Shown: positions 35,229-50,800, counted from the stretch's first letter. The stretch is 64,000 nucleotides of DNA from Glandiceps talaboti (GCF_964340395.1 NC_135561.1:17169240-17233239), one strand, 5' to 3'. The notes: generated by a model not told the origin, from the letters alone. A program made the numbers and translations.

Positions 35229-35568
35229 GTGTGTATGTGTGTATGTGTGTATGTATGTATGTATGTATGTATGTATGTATATATAATTTATATGTATATA
35301 TATATACTCAGACTGGAGCAAACAGTGCTCAATACATATACATGTAGAGCGGGATAACAACTACTAATAGTACATTATCAAGTAAGATACACAAGAGCTG
35401 TTACACAGTGTTTCATGCTTTCGCAATCATCAGACGACTAACGGTACAGTCAGTGATGTTCTACTATTACAGTTCAAAAATTCTAAGATTCCATTTCACG
35501 TGATATGGACTCCACAAATACATGCCTAACAAATACAAATATGCCACAAATACAAATATATACACATA

Positions 35569-35599
<31 letters not shown>

Positions 35600-35775
35600 A
35601 TAATTTAATAGCAGAACATGAAAAATAAATAAAGATTCATGTGAAAGACATTGGACAGACCTGGTGTTCTTCTACCAATGCAGCCCCTTGGAATACATTC
35701 TGTATGTATGCCTTAACAGGACTGGTATCTGTATCCTCAAACACTTTCAGAATAAACGTGTATCCCCTTCCAAAT
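34089..35775 (-). CDS. ABCA3: ABCA3-like: C-terminal domain and extended tail (3 exons)
   Basis: Exon 35661-35775 encodes [14 protein letters not shown]. Exon 34775-34900 ends in [12 protein letters not shown]. Exon 34089-34403 begins [14 protein letters not shown]; together the last two restore the ABCA hallmark SLEQVFLNFA. About 90 further residues follow: basic and Ser/Gln-rich at first ([13 protein letters not shown]), then acidic ([14 protein letters not shown]). The tail ends PVAV, which resembles a class II-type PDZ-binding end; that reading is inference. Confidence 0.88.
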
Positions 35776-38700
35776 CTGTGTAACATATGGAATATACGTT
35801 AACATTCAATGGTCAAAAGTACTTTGTAGTCAGGATATTATCAGCCGTTGTTTATCAGGATTAGAAAAAAAAAATCAAATTTTAGTTCATGACTATGAAG
35901 AATCTGATTAGTTTGATTGGTTACATGATTTTTCAAAAATTGTGATTTGGTGATAAAAAAACTTCATGTTAAAACTATAAGCACTTTCAACAAAATGTTA
36001 ATTGACCAAACAGTGCATTTTATATACTTACCTACTCTTCAGATGTTGAGTACTTCCTACACATTTAAACTGTCCATTTACCATAATAACCAATCTGGTA
36101 CACAGTGCTTCACATTCCTCCATGCTGTATCATAAAACAGTGAAAGAACAAAACATTGCGTATACCGGTAATTAAATCTCACATTAAAGTACCTAATTCT
36201 GAAATCATCTGTAGAGTGTACCGATATAGTCAGCATTGTATTAATGTAGAAAGCTCTTCTGAAATAATTAAATAATATTTAAAAAATAATAATAATAATA
36301 ATCAGTTTCTTTACCCCAAATAAATATAACAGTGGGTAAATGAGGGTCAGGAAATAGCTTACAGTTAGTCTGGGCCAGTCACCTCACATATTTATATACA
36401 TAAATTCACAGCAAAGGTACTTAATTGTGACTCAAAATATATAATGTATTTTGTACACACGATTAAAATTATAAATATATACAGTTGATCAGTTATACTG
36501 CGCCATTAGATGTTGCTTGAAGATTTTGTTTGAAATGATATAAAGAGTAAAAAAAACTCTTCATTTGCGCTATTTCTTTGTACATGACATCTCCAACCTA
36601 TGCCAAGTTAAATCACAATTTAAAAACCACTGGTCACTGTTAACAAATTTGAAATAGGAATCAAAATTACAATAACTGTTATTTCAGAATCCAATAATGG
36701 CTGCCAAATACTATGTTATTAAACTCTATTAGAAAATAAAAGAGTACTGTTGGCTCATTCTCGCAAGCTTGAACACATAATTTATTTCTCTCTGAAGCCA
36801 CAAAATACCTTTTACAGGTATGTTCTGGATGTTGTATTGGCTTTGAAAATTTGTCCATCAGGTGTACTCTACCTTAAATGTACACTTCATTTACCTCCAA
36901 TATCACCCAATATTGGTTGATGTAAAAAATAATGATACATGTATTACAGGTAGTCTTACAATTACCTATAGTAAACTGTATTATATCCGATCCCTTCCGA
37001 TGATTTGCTCAACATGTTGATCTCACTAAAGTGGCAACTTACAAATATCACTATACAAAGGCTTGATCATTTAATTTTGAATAATCTATGTTACGGGGAA
37101 ACCAGGGATGCACATGCCTAATGGTTTGTAGAATAATACATGAATCAAATTATGCCTAATTCTTATATATTTGGACTCTGAAACATACCTATGTGACGTT
37201 AACACAATTGATCTACCACGCTTTATCAAGTCTAATAATGCATTCCATAGAGATCTCCTTGCCTTGGGATCCATTCCAGTGGTTGGTTCATCCTGGAATA
37301 TTGGAAACATTGGATGTATCAACATACTACAGAACAAAAATGCACCCCCCCCCCCACCCACATTTTTTGGGTCCATTCCAGTGGTTTGTATGACTTTAAC
37401 ATTGAAATATCGCATGCGCAATTATTACAGTAACATTTTGGGGGCAAAAGATAGCAAACTATATATGCAATTTCTTGCTACATTTAGTCTATATGAAATC
37501 ATGAAATCAACCATACATGTACTACAACTTGACACAGACAAGTCAATGTCTGCATTTGATGTCTGCATGGTGCCATATACATTAGTTCATTTCCAGACAA
37601 ATGTCACAAAAACTTTCTTCACTGCTACCTTAAAGTGTAGCACGTGTGCAGTTAATGTTTCTTATGGGTTATTTTTCTCCATGGTTGCATTGAAGAGTAA
37701 CCGGTAATGCTCTGCATAACTTATGGATTCTTCATTTTTTTTAAAAAACAATGAAACTTCTCATGTTTGCCATTAGACTTAATTGTCTCAATATCTGACA
37801 ATGTAATTCGAAGATTTCACCATGCCTTAAATTTACTAATTAGTTGTACGTACCAGAAACAAGATTGCTGGATCACCAACAACTGCACTAGCTGTACTCA
37901 GTTTTCTCTTGTTGCCACCACTGAAGCACAAAAAAACAACATGAAAAACAAAAGATTGTCATAGTTTGGCCACTAGGGGTGCTGTTAGGGAGCAGCCTTT
38001 GGACCAGAAGTCTGGAGTGAGGGCCAGGATAGTTGTAATGCTACATGATGTATAACCTCCTTTGAAAAAAATCACCTTTCCTCACCTGGGGCACCCTCTT
38101 GAGACGTCATCTTTTGAACATAACTGCAAAGTTGATAAATTGCTAATGTATATGTATATTATAATTACCTATACTGGCCAGCTAACTTGTCAGCCCACTT
38201 ATCTAGATCTAACTTCTTGATGGTTTCCTTGACAACAGCATCAATTCTGCTGGATGGAATACCCCTTAACCTGGCATACATTGTCAAGAGTTCACGGCCT
38301 GTCATTTTGTCAATCAAACCATCAAACTGAGGGCAGTAACCCATACGTTGTTGTGCCTATGATAAAGACAAAACACAACAAAATCTAGAAAAGAATGGCA
38401 ATAACAATTTCTAAATCACAAGCTTCATTGTTGAGAAAACCCTTTTAACATACATACACTGTTTGTACTCGCGCACATTTACTACTAGTACTAAACAATG
38501 ATTAAGAAATTTATACTGAATGGAACAAAATTTAACCTGTATGTGGTCTGAAGTAAAACCATTTTACAACTGCTGACATCAGACCGTTGATGAACAGAAC
38601 CGACTGTTACAAACAGGGAAACTAAACAAGTGAATTGGATTAATAACACTTGGCTCAGCAGAGACTTGTTGGAACAGCAGAGACTTGAATTACATTTCAC

Positions 38701-41700
38701 ATGGCGGATTCTCTGCATTAACGGTTCAAGTGCAACTTTCCAGACTTGATGATCCAGCAAGTCGAGTGTCATAAAACTTGTTTGCATCTCTAAAGCTATT
38801 TACAATGTCACTGATTATGGGTCAGTAAAACTGATTACTGATATGACATTAGGAGCTTCACACTTAGATATTAAGCTTAGCTTTGCCTGATGATCATGTG
38901 TTATGTAATAGTGCTTTATCACATTTGTAAATATTGCCAACAAAAACATTATTCAGTGATAAGAAAGATAAGAAACCCCACTTCCTTAGCTCATTACTGG
39001 GACAAGCCATTAGCCAAGCAAGTGGACTTGTTATCAAAGAGTACCAATATTTACACATGTGATGATGGGCTCTTACATAACACAAGTAAACAGCTGTAAA
39101 AGTGTAGTTCACAGCGTAAGATCATTTCTAAGGAGTGAGTCAATTGAGGCAAACCTTATCTCCGTCTTATATCAGTTGTTATCAATTTATTAGGCTATTA
39201 TAAGTAACGCTACAAACAGCTTTAGAGATGCAAACAACTTTTATGACACCCGTTTTCGCCAGGCAAGCCCGCGGGTTTGTTGCACTTGGACCGCTAATGG
39301 TCTGTGACTGTCATGTAATGGCTTGATTCCGTAATGATGGTTTGATAAGAACAGTTTTATGGTCTCTTGGCATGTACTCAGTGAACTGCCAGGGGACTGG
39401 AAATTTGTTTGTGAATGTGAACTATGTAAAGTTCTTATCAAATGATGGCATGTAAAATACAAGTCTCATGGTCTGTACTTCCAAAATGCTGTGCAATGTG
39501 TTATTTATCAAATTCAGTTATTTATGTTCCTGGTTTGTAACAGGTTCCATTCGTCTGTGGTCTGATGTCAGCATTTGTAACGTTAGTGGGAAATACAGCA
39601 TATAATTATATATATGTACATTCAAATTAACATACAAGTATGCTGCTGGCAAATAACCAAATTACACAACGTTAGTGCCAAAATACATCATTTATATTAT
39701 GTAATCAAAACAATTGAAAGAGTATACCTTTATACTTGATATGAATGCTATAAATGAGTGTGACAAATACTGAAAGTGCTTTACTTCAGTGTCAAGGGTT
39801 GTAACTGGTCTGGGGTGATAGATACTGCGAGTAATTACTCACCTTTCTCTTGCTTGTTTGTATGTTATGTCCATCAATGAAGGCAGTGCCACTTGTGATG
39901 CCAAGGTCCCCAGTCAACATACTGAATGTAGTGGTCTTTCCAGCCCCTATATGATTAATAATATGGATTAATGAATAAAGGTTGATCCAAGACCCCCAGT
40001 CAATAGTTGTCTTTCCAGTTCCTATATGACTAATAAATAGATTGATTGAATCAATTTAAATCCAAGGTCTCATGTCAAAATACTGAATGTAGTCTTTCCA
40101 GCCCCTATATGATTAATAAGACATGTATTAATAAATCAAAGTTAATCCAAGATCCCCAGTTAATAGTTGTCTTTCCAGTTCCTTTATGATTCACATTACA
40201 TTAAATAATAAAGTTGGATGGTGACATGAGATGGAATGCATTGGCTTCATTTACTTTTACACATCAGTACAGAGCTGTTATTGATCAGAATTTGGGAAGG
40301 AGCTGTTTCTGTTAATCAGAATGACTAATGTGTATTAGATTGTTCTTACAGTAATTATAGTATCAAAACTTTCAATGTCGAATTATTAGAAACATGTAAC
40401 ACCAGTAATACTAACCATTTATACCAAGCAGTCCAAAACATTCACCCTTTGGTATGGCTACACTGATGCCATCCACTGCTGGTCTCTCAGCTGCTATGCA
40501 ACATTTACCTCGATACACCTGTGGACCAGAAGAAGATACACACAGGATTGATTGTGTAATATTATATACTATACATGATTGTATACCGCATACAAGCCAA
40601 GCTGGGCAATGGAAATTTTCAACATTTTAGTTTTATACAGCTAATTACTAATTGAATAACTCTGTAAGGAGTGCCCTCACACATCAGTCAACCCCCTCGA
40701 GAGGAGGCCAGAGAGGGCAGAACAATACGATATCTAACAGCTAACCAGTTTATTGTTTTCTTTATCCAGATTTTTTAAGGATTTCATTTCCACGACTTCA
40801 GGACTGGTTTCAAAACAACAGACTTTCAAGGAATTCCCTGGAGCAATCGAACCCCTAATGAGGGAAAGATAGTACATAATTAACTTAATATATAATTAAG
40901 TTTGACATTCCTTACTTTACTTAAGTCTTTAATTAGCACTAATGCATCATCACTCTTGGGGTCAAGGGTCGTCACACGCTGCCTTTCATTTGCTACATCT
41001 TCATCCTGCGAAAAAAAATCATGAAAATTACAGTTTAGTAACCAAACTGACTGCACAATCATGGTTCAAATATCATCCGAGAACTTGGACATTTTATTCA
41101 CAAACACATAGCAGTGGCAATGTTCAAACCAAAAACATGCGGATTCTGAGCTGACCAAACTCATCATTTCACAATTAAAGTCATGAAACCTGAAACAAAA
41201 TGTCTTACAGAGATATTTGTTAAGCAAGACATTAAAATGTAGTAATATTAGTAAGATATTTGTTAAGCAAGACATTAAAATGTAGTAATATTAGTAAGAT
41301 ATTTGTTAAGCAAGACATTTAAAATGTAGTAATATTAGTAAGATATTTGTTATGCAACGTTTAAAATGTAGTAATATTAGTAAGATATTTGTTAAGCAAG
41401 ATATTTAAAATGTAGTAATATTAGTAAGATATTTGTTAAGCAAGACATTAAAATGTAGTAATATTAGTAAGATATTTGGTAAGCAAGACATTAAAATGTA
41501 GCAATGTTAGTAAGATATTTGTCAAGCAAGATGATAAAATGTAGTAATATTAGTAAGATATTTGGTAAGCAAGACATTAAAATGTAGCAATATTAGTAAG
41601 ATATTTGTTAAGCAAGACATTAAAATGTAGTAATATTAGTAAGATATTTGATAACCAAGACATTAAAATGTAGCAATTTTAGTAAGATATTTGTTAAGCA

Positions 41701-44700
41701 AGACATTAAAATGTAGTAATATTAGTAAGATATTTGATAACCAAGACATTAAAATGTAGTAATATTAGTAAGATATTTGTTAAGCAAGACATTAAAATGT
41801 AGTAATATTAGTAAGATATTTGATAACCAAGACATTAAAATGTAGTAATATTAGTAAGATATTTGTTAAGCAAGACATTAACAATGTTTAGTAAAATATC
41901 TTTTGAGCCAGACGATAAAATGTAGCAATGTTGGTGAGATTTTTTCTTTCGCCAGATAATAAAATGTAGAGCAGGGTCAGTAAGAAGTTTGTTTTGTCAC
42001 TGAAGTATAACCAATACTTCTATGATTTTATTCTGTTTTATTATGGGTTTTGCGATTTTATTCTGTTTTATTTTGGGTTTTGCGATTGCAAGTGATTGTA
42101 AGTATCATGACTCTAATGACATCATAAAATAATTTTGTTTCATCCCATAACAATATATATTAAAGTCTCTGTTTACATTATTGTAAATGATTGTAATTAA
42201 AATACAATGGTTGCTGTGTGTTTTCAGTGTGCATGTCTTTTAGGGGTGGATTTTAGTGTCAAACTCTTGTTTGTAAGCACCACAAACCAAAATATATTGT
42301 TAGATGTGCAGTGCATCATTGCGACCCACTGCACTTAAAGTCAAAGCTCAATGTACTGTGAAACCTACCTCCAACGTGTTTGTTGTTGTCTTTGGCTTCC
42401 CTTGAATGCAGTAAGGAAGAAATCCACCAAAGTGCTAAAAAAAGAGACAAAAAATAGTTAAATACAGTATTTTAACCCAATCTTTTTCTTTGTTCAGTTG
42501 AGCAAAATGCAGATGATATAAACGGTTCACTATGAGTCAAAGAAAGGTGTGGGAGTTTTTTAATATTTTTAAATCAAATTTATCATTCACAATTCAAGAT
42601 AGGTATAGTATATTAAAATGGCGATAAGGATGAGGTTTGGGTATTTATTTTGGATTTTCAATTTATAGATTTAAACAATTTTATCATGACTTCCTGCGTG
42701 AAACAACATATGTCAAGTCCTTGTTTGTAACTCAGTAAATGGCAAAAGTTTATTAAAAGTGTAAAATATTTGATGTACGTACGATAACAAGCCTTTTACA
42801 CATTTTCTAGTTTTTTGCAATGTATTGGAGTTACAAACACAAACTTGGTCTATGTTGTTTCACATTGATTTTTTCAAGTAGGAAGCCATGATAAAATTGT
42901 TTCATAAATCAAAAATCAAAAATAAATACCAAATACTCCTCCATATGGACACAACTTTCGTGATGTATGCTATGAGATTTGTCATCCCTTCAAAGCGCCC
43001 TGTGTAACTGACTGTTAGTGTTAGGAAAAGCTTATCGTGTTGATAGTTATAAGATCTGGAGTAGAACAACAGCTACCAACTCCCAACAAAATAATTGCAA
43101 TCATGACGGATTCTTTGCATTAGCATTTCAAGTGCAACTTTCCAGACTTGGTGAGCCAGCAAGTCGGGTGTCATAAAACTTGTTTGCATCTCTAAAGCTA
43201 TTTGCAATGTCACTGATAATGGGTCAGTAAAACTGATAACAACTGATATGACATTAGGAGCTTCATACTTAGATATTGAGCTTAGCTTTGCCTGATGTGT
43301 TGTGTAATAGTGCTTTATCACATTTGTAAATATTGCCAACAAACATTATTCAGTGATAAGAAAGATAAGAAACCCCACTTCCTTAGCTAATGGCTTGATT
43401 CTGTAATGTTCACTTACCTCCAACAATAATACTATCAAAAAGTAAACCACGCCCTCTACAGCCAAATAAGTTGAAATTTTCCCTAATCCTGGTGATTCCC
43501 ATTGAAAAGTATCATTGGCAAAAGTCACTTTATAGGCAGCACATGCTTGTCTCTGTCTAGAAAATTGGTAATAACACAATTAAATTCCTTAAAATTTCTT
43601 GGAAGCAGATCCAAAATTTGTGCAGACATCATCTGCATTGCCAGGGGGAGTGTGAGTAGAAATTGTCATTACTAAATATGAACCCAGAGTCCATGAACAC
43701 TATTTCTCACATCACAAATCATCTTTTAGCACAGTTGAAGGCATAATTCCTTCAAGTTGACACTTATACATTGTACTTGCAAAATTATCCTGGCAATCCA
43801 AAAAGTCTGATCTCTTATGGCGTAAAAAAAATTGTATGGTTCCAATTACATTCAATTTTAAAATAGGTGAGGTAGATAGAATTTTTTTTTATTTTATCAT
43901 ATTTCTTTTTCATGTGTGAGTGTCTAGTTCAGGTTTTCCATTGTTTTCCAAATGGTCTCTGTGTTGTTTATTTCTTCCTATCAGATGTACCGCAGCCATT
44001 ACAAATTGGAAGAATAGTTTCATATTGTCTTTTTAAGTTGATGTCAGTTTCCGCTCCCACTTTTTCTTGTGAGACTTTACATGATTTCACGATTTTATTA
44101 TCATTTTTCTTGAATACGTAAAAAAAAAGTTAAGGGTTGACGTAAAAACTAGGTGGGGGTCGGGTAACCGGAATCAAACTTTTTATATCTGGCCTAATCT
44201 TGTACCAATTTGCTCCTGTTTCCATTATTTAAAATTTCACCAGAATGATGAAATATACAGTTGAACGAGTCAAGGAAACATAGAATTAGGTATGGCTGGC
44301 CTAAAGATATCACATATACTTTGAGAATTTAGGATTGAATCATGGGACTTTAAAACCTGTATACTTACTCCTCGGTCTCGGTACAAAGATGTTTGGCTTT
44401 CCCATTATTGACAATATACTGCATGGCTTTACCCAAGGCATAGGTTGGTATACTGAATAACACATTATCTGTTATCTTGTTATCATTATCACCTTCCTCA
44501 GAAGTAAAACTTAGAATGTAAGCAATAATCAAACAAACCTATGGAAAAAGATAAAAAAAAAAATTCAGATTTTTTTTTTCATTTTGTTAACAACCATCAG
44601 CCAAACCCATGAATATACTTAAAACAATGAAAAACAAACAAAAGAAAACAACAACAAAATTTTCTGGAGAAATATTTTTCATATTATATAAACAACCATC

Positions 44701-47700
44701 AAGACTATATGATATTAAGCTACTATAATAAAGTCACACCTATTAGCTAACATACAACACTGGTAAATCCAGTCTTCGCTTGACTAAGATAGGCACAAAC
44801 TACATCATTCTATTGTTCTTCAATGTGGTAGATTAAATGAGTGGGTGATAGCAGTTCCTGTGTTGTGTGACTAATCACCCTGTGATCAAGATAGTGTAAA
44901 CATTAGAAGTCCTAAAACAACACTGCAAGTTCATGTAACTCTAAATAAAACTAGTTTTCACAGACGCCTCCTACTGAGACTATAATTAAACCAACATCCA
45001 TTCAATAGCTTATCACTGTTGTATTAACATGTTGCAACAATAGTTTTAGTTTGTGTCTATCTTAGAAAACCGAAGGCTCAACTACCAGGGTAATAAACGT
45101 TGTCAAACAAACATAATATGTTTAGTATGTTTGGTAGTACTTGTCTCCAGTATACAATATGGCAGCCAACCCTAGTAAATAAATGTAGTAATCATGTACA
45201 TCACTAGCATCACAAGTCATCCTTGTGCATCAAGCCTAAGTGATAACACTTCCCGATATTACACAAGCTAGCACATAAAAAATAAAATATATTTTATCAA
45301 AGAATTAAACTGATCAGTTTGGAGAAACAGTATTAAACTGACATTTTTGTAAAGACATGTGATCAACAGATTGTTTCGACTTACCGCCATTATTACTCCT
45401 AGAAATATCATAACTATGAAGAAAGCAACAATCGGGGAGGTGAACAGGAAAGATATCGTATAGACACATGGTAGCATAGCCCAACCAAACAGAAGCTGAA
45501 ATGAAACAAAATACTATTAACAGTATGACCTAAAAATGGACTTAATATGTCAAAAAGGACATGTTTCCGTCAAAGATGCACTGCGCAAGACTTCTCTTGT
45601 GTTGTTGCATTTAAAGCAGCCATATTGATGAGGATTGCGTATTTAGTTTGGATTTTTAATTTATAAAACATTTTCATCATGGCTTCCTACTTGAAAAGTC
45701 AATGTTGACAAAGTCCATGTTTGTAACTCAATAAATTGGAAAAGATTAAATGTCTGAAATATGTGTTATTGTACATACAATAACAAACTTTTTACTCATT
45801 ATTTCTCAGCAAAGAATTTTCAGTAACCTTTATTTTAATCTTTTCACTTCTAATCTTTCAAAAAACAAACACATTTATGGAACACTATTGCATCATGGGT
45901 CTTTATAACATACAATTATTCATTCACCGCACATGCAATATTCATGACTCGATCCCAAGAGCTAAACCCCCTCCACATAAATAGTCATGAATATTCAGTT
46001 TGCAACTAATGAATAATAATGTCTGCTTAAGACCCATGATGGAATGGTAGCTTCCATCAAAAGAAAAAAAGAGGTGAAAGAGTTTCAATTTGATGTTTCT
46101 TGGCAACCAAGCGAAAATTATGTGATGTGAAATCAGAACCCAAAGTTTATGCAAAATGTATTTATTTCCTGGAGTGGGATTCACTTTTAACGTTCAAATA
46201 CTTACCATAATGGCTATCAGGGGTCCAACTCCATCCACACCCATTTCAGCACTGTCAAAGGCAGCCACAATAATAACAAATACTACAGCAATGACTAGGT
46301 AGTTGAGATAATCCCAGGCAAAATTAGCAAGCCAATAGACTACTTGGTTTAAGCCACTCACGATCTGGACATGTTTAGCCTACAACAAGAAAGATTAAAT
46401 CAAATATAAATTATGTAAAGTCAAAATGTATGTCTTTTTGAAATATTATTCAAATTTACACCACCAGACAAAAAAATCTGTTACAGTTCACAGGTTGTGT
46501 TTGATACAACTTACGAAACTGCATAAAACCAATAAGAAATACAATCACAACAGCTTGCTACATTTTGTCTATTATGAAATAAATCATTTATCTAGATACA
46601 GACACACGGGCACCTGACTGTTTTTGGATGTCTACATTTGATATCTACATAGTGGCACTTTAGTTCATTTCATTCTAATATACAAAATGTCGCAGGAAAC
46701 TATTCATTGCTATCTTAAAGTGTAATGTGAAGTTTTGTATTAGTTTCTATGTGGTAGTGACCGGTAATTTGAAATGGGTTGTAATGAAAATTTGAATAAA
46801 GTTATATACTGGGTATAAACTCATGAGACTATATATACATAATATACCTTGCTTCTCTTTTCTTGGACAATAAATGGAATAAAACTGGCAGCCAGGAATC
46901 CCACACCAAGAATGATAAGAAAACCTTGCATGACGGCACTGAAGGAACCTACAGCATCCCATACCTGAAGTAAAGAATTGATTAAAGTGGTGGTTGACAA
47001 AATAGGTATTTATTTTGGATGAATTTTTAATCAATAAACTACTTTCCTGTATTATTTTTCTACTTGGAAAAAAAACTATGAGAAACAACATCCATCAAGC
47101 ACTTGTTTGTAATTCAATCATTAACTGCAAAATCAGGAAAAAAGGTATATAAAAGTTTGATATTGTATGTAACAGAAAGTGATTTGTAAACAAACACGGT
47201 AAAATGCAATTCCTGAGAAATCACTTTTAATTACAAGTAAACATTAGTAGTCAAACTATTTATGCATGGTGATTAGGGAACTATAAAGACATGCATTATC
47301 TAATACTATTATAAAATATCTTTATTTGGGTAAAACTGAAAGCGTCACAATATGCATGGTGTGTATAGCTGCAACTGGAAGGTTTTTTGAAAATGTTATG
47401 TTAGATACAATAAGTACTCATAATATATCATACACTATGAACAGTATTGCAGCACCTTTTTGCATCATGATTACATATTTTTTGTAGCTATATATACACA
47501 GTAAATCTAATAATAATTGATTTAGCTCTGCACCCCAAAAAATCAGTGACCGTCATGGTAATCACAATTTTGACCTGTTTCTGTACTACTTATGGATAAT
47601 ATCAACCACTGGTTAACATGTACAATGTATAATTATTGGTATCTTAACAATTTTCATGACAAATATTTTGGTTGTCTGCTCGTAAAATGATACTAAGGTT

Positions 47701-47854
47701 ACGACGAGAAGTACAGTTTTATCATGGTAATAGATTCAAAACTGAACTACTGTTTGACAGATAATGCCTTAAAAGTTTGATAAGTAATTAACCAATTTTT
47801 AGTCAATATGTTTTTGGTTATTTGATGAAAAAAATTGCCCCAGTTGCAGGCGTG

Positions 47855-47897
<43 letters not shown>

Positions 47898-50800
47898 TAC
47901 AGAGAGGTGCAACTTCTTTCTCGCTGTTGAGGCCTTCACACATCAACAATCAAATCATAAAAATCCAAATATATTATATTAAACGTAGTGTGAAAATGAT
48001 TGTGCAACATCTCCAGACATACAAGGTAAAAGTTAAGCAGCAAAATTGGCTCTCCAACTGTCTTGAAAGTTTCAAAGTTTTAGCCTTCTTAGACTGGATA
48101 CAATGTAGTAATTATTAAAAATACAGTTGCAATAAATCTTTCAGTCTATGTATGTAAATCAAATGTGATGATCAATCTCCTTGCTTTCTAATAATTTCTT
48201 GAATTTCAACTCACCTGATCTTCAGCTTGATCTTTGCTGGACCTTGGTAGAGGGTAGTTCGATACTTGAATGCTGAAGCTGGAATTTGTGAGGGATTGTA
48301 AGGCAATGTTGCTGACAGCATTGAGAGTTTCTGCTGTAGTGTGATAACCCTAGTAGAAAAAAATCCATATATATTACTCAAGTGCAAGAAAGTTGAAAAT
48401 TATAATTTTGGAATCTAATGTCAAAGTGTATATTATGTAAATATGTGGTGTTGCAGCGAAATTGATTACACTTATTAATAGTTATATACCTATAAAGTAA
48501 TCATCTTCATTCAAATTTAACTTCTTCCAGACTAGTAGTACTGGTAGTTTTGAAATTAAAGTCTCTTTCTTCATGAACTTTGCATATTTTGATTTTGATA
48601 TGATTTTGCTTCCGTATACTCCCATTCCTGACCATTCCCCTGCAGCCCCACAAGCTTGGATGCCATGTCACACTTTCTATTTTCTTCCTTCTCCTTAAAG
48701 TTGCGCAGTCTCAAAAAACTTAGAGGGAACACAGCTGCATGATTGTACAGTGTAATGATAGTATACATGCCTATATAGACCTACCAAAACCTATTCACTT
48801 CTAATACAATAAGGAATATGTGCAAGTTTCATTACAATTGATGTAATAGTTTGTTTTTTTAGATACTTTGATATAAGGGAAGGTTAATGTTATGCTGCTG
48901 TCTGTCTGTGTGTGTGTATATGTGTCTATCTGTCTGTTCATCGTGTGTGTATGTGTCTTTCTGTCTGTCTGACTGTTCATCTGTGAACATGATATATCTC
49001 AAAAACTATTACTCAGCTCTTAAAGGCCCATTCTGATTCAAACATTGGAGTGATAAACAGTTGTCCAGCAGAGCCACAGAAAAAAGCTTTGTCCAGAACA
49101 AAAGAATGATCCAATGTAACCCTTATGTTTCCACTGATCATATAACACACTGTAACACTACATGTATGTGAGAATTCTAACTGAATCCCCAGTCTCTAAG
49201 TGGCATAAATACTGGGTGTTTAATACATGATTAACAATGAACCCATCTATTTTTTTCCTTACCTCGTTGCTATACCAGACAATTATACTGTCATTGCCAA
49301 CAGACATCCCGGCTACATACGCCTTGTAAAAAGTTTCAGTATCACTTTCTCGTAAGACATACTCCTGGAAGTAAGTGTTAATGTCTTCAAGGTTTTGAAT
49401 AGGATTGTGAGGACAATTAAAAAAGGATGATGATGATATCCTTGAAAATTCCTGTAGAAAGTCATCACTGTATGAACTCTCCTGGCTCTCTGGAACATCT
49501 GGTTCCTTATATTCATAATTCTGTACAGGTCTGAAATAAAACATATTTACATATTAGTAATAAATGTGAATCGATAATGTGCCTTTTCTCCTGAAGGCAC
49601 TCACAACTATTAAACCCTGGCACAGATCAAAGGTGGCACAACATCCTGAATATACTGCCTCAACTCCCTGGGGAGTATACAATCCATTGCAGCCTTTATA
49701 AGCACATATGATTAAAGCATTTAATTTAATTTAGTGTTATTAATGTTGTTGTTGTTGTTTTTGTTGTTGTTGTTGTTGTTGTTGTTGACATAATGGAACA
49801 TGTAGGAAGTAACTCTCATACTTCCTGTTTGAAAGCATACAACTTGGCTTACAAGTGATATTAATGATATTTTCAGGTCCCTACATACTCACTCTTGTAA
49901 ACAGTCCATGCAATATCTATAACCAAATGTGGTACTATTTGAACATAATGCAGCTGGGTCATAGACATCTGTGAGAAACTACAAAAGAAAAATAACATAT
50001 TAATTAAAGAAATTCAGAAAAGACCAACTGACAACATGTGTACGATGTGATAAGTTGAATGGCTGAGTTGCCTGACAGTTGAAGAAATTCAACTGTATAG
50101 AATTTAGTATACACTTCTATCGGACTTTCAGTTTCAGAAATCAAAATATACTTTTTGAAGTAAACATTGCAAGAAGAAGGAATATGGAGAATACATTATT
50201 CATGATTTTAAGAATCAACAGGAAAGTAAAATATAGTTCCTTTGGAATGGTAAATTGGAAAAAAGCAAGTTACAATTGAAAATTGAAGATATTAAACACA
50301 GATTGAAATCATATCTGATCCACTAAAAACAGGGGATTGGTTCGATTCGAGTTTCAGTGTATAATCTTTACAATTCCAAGTACACTAATTATTACACGAC
50401 AATTCTACTATTTTTTTTAATTCCGAAAACACTCATATACTCAATACCTTCGGCCACAATTCAAATCACATGGTTCCCTAGGGCCGAGGCCCATCAAACA
50501 TGTATGATTCTCAGTCATATTATGCGTCACTCTGATTGGACTACAGCTTATTAATGCAACCGAGGTCCTAAAATTAGTATTTTTTATTGCATGAATGAAG
50601 AATAAATATACCTGCACAAGCACAGCTTATGAAAGATTGGAAAGACTAAGAGTATTAAATGGCCACTTTTGATTTTTTTTACTCATATTTTGAGCAATGC
50701 AGAACAAATGACATAGATTCAAATTAAAAATAGCACGACCTGGGTACAAATTCCTTATATTTATTCAAATACTTTCAAATTGTCTTGTATGTAGTGTTAT

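Noticed and set aside
38491-39462. Minus-strand frames of 70-100 codons in the foldback element
   Set aside because: The similar peptides (MQTSFMTxDLL...) in this element and its half copy reflect the DNA duplication. The frames are short, diverge at their ends and match no transposase I recognise.
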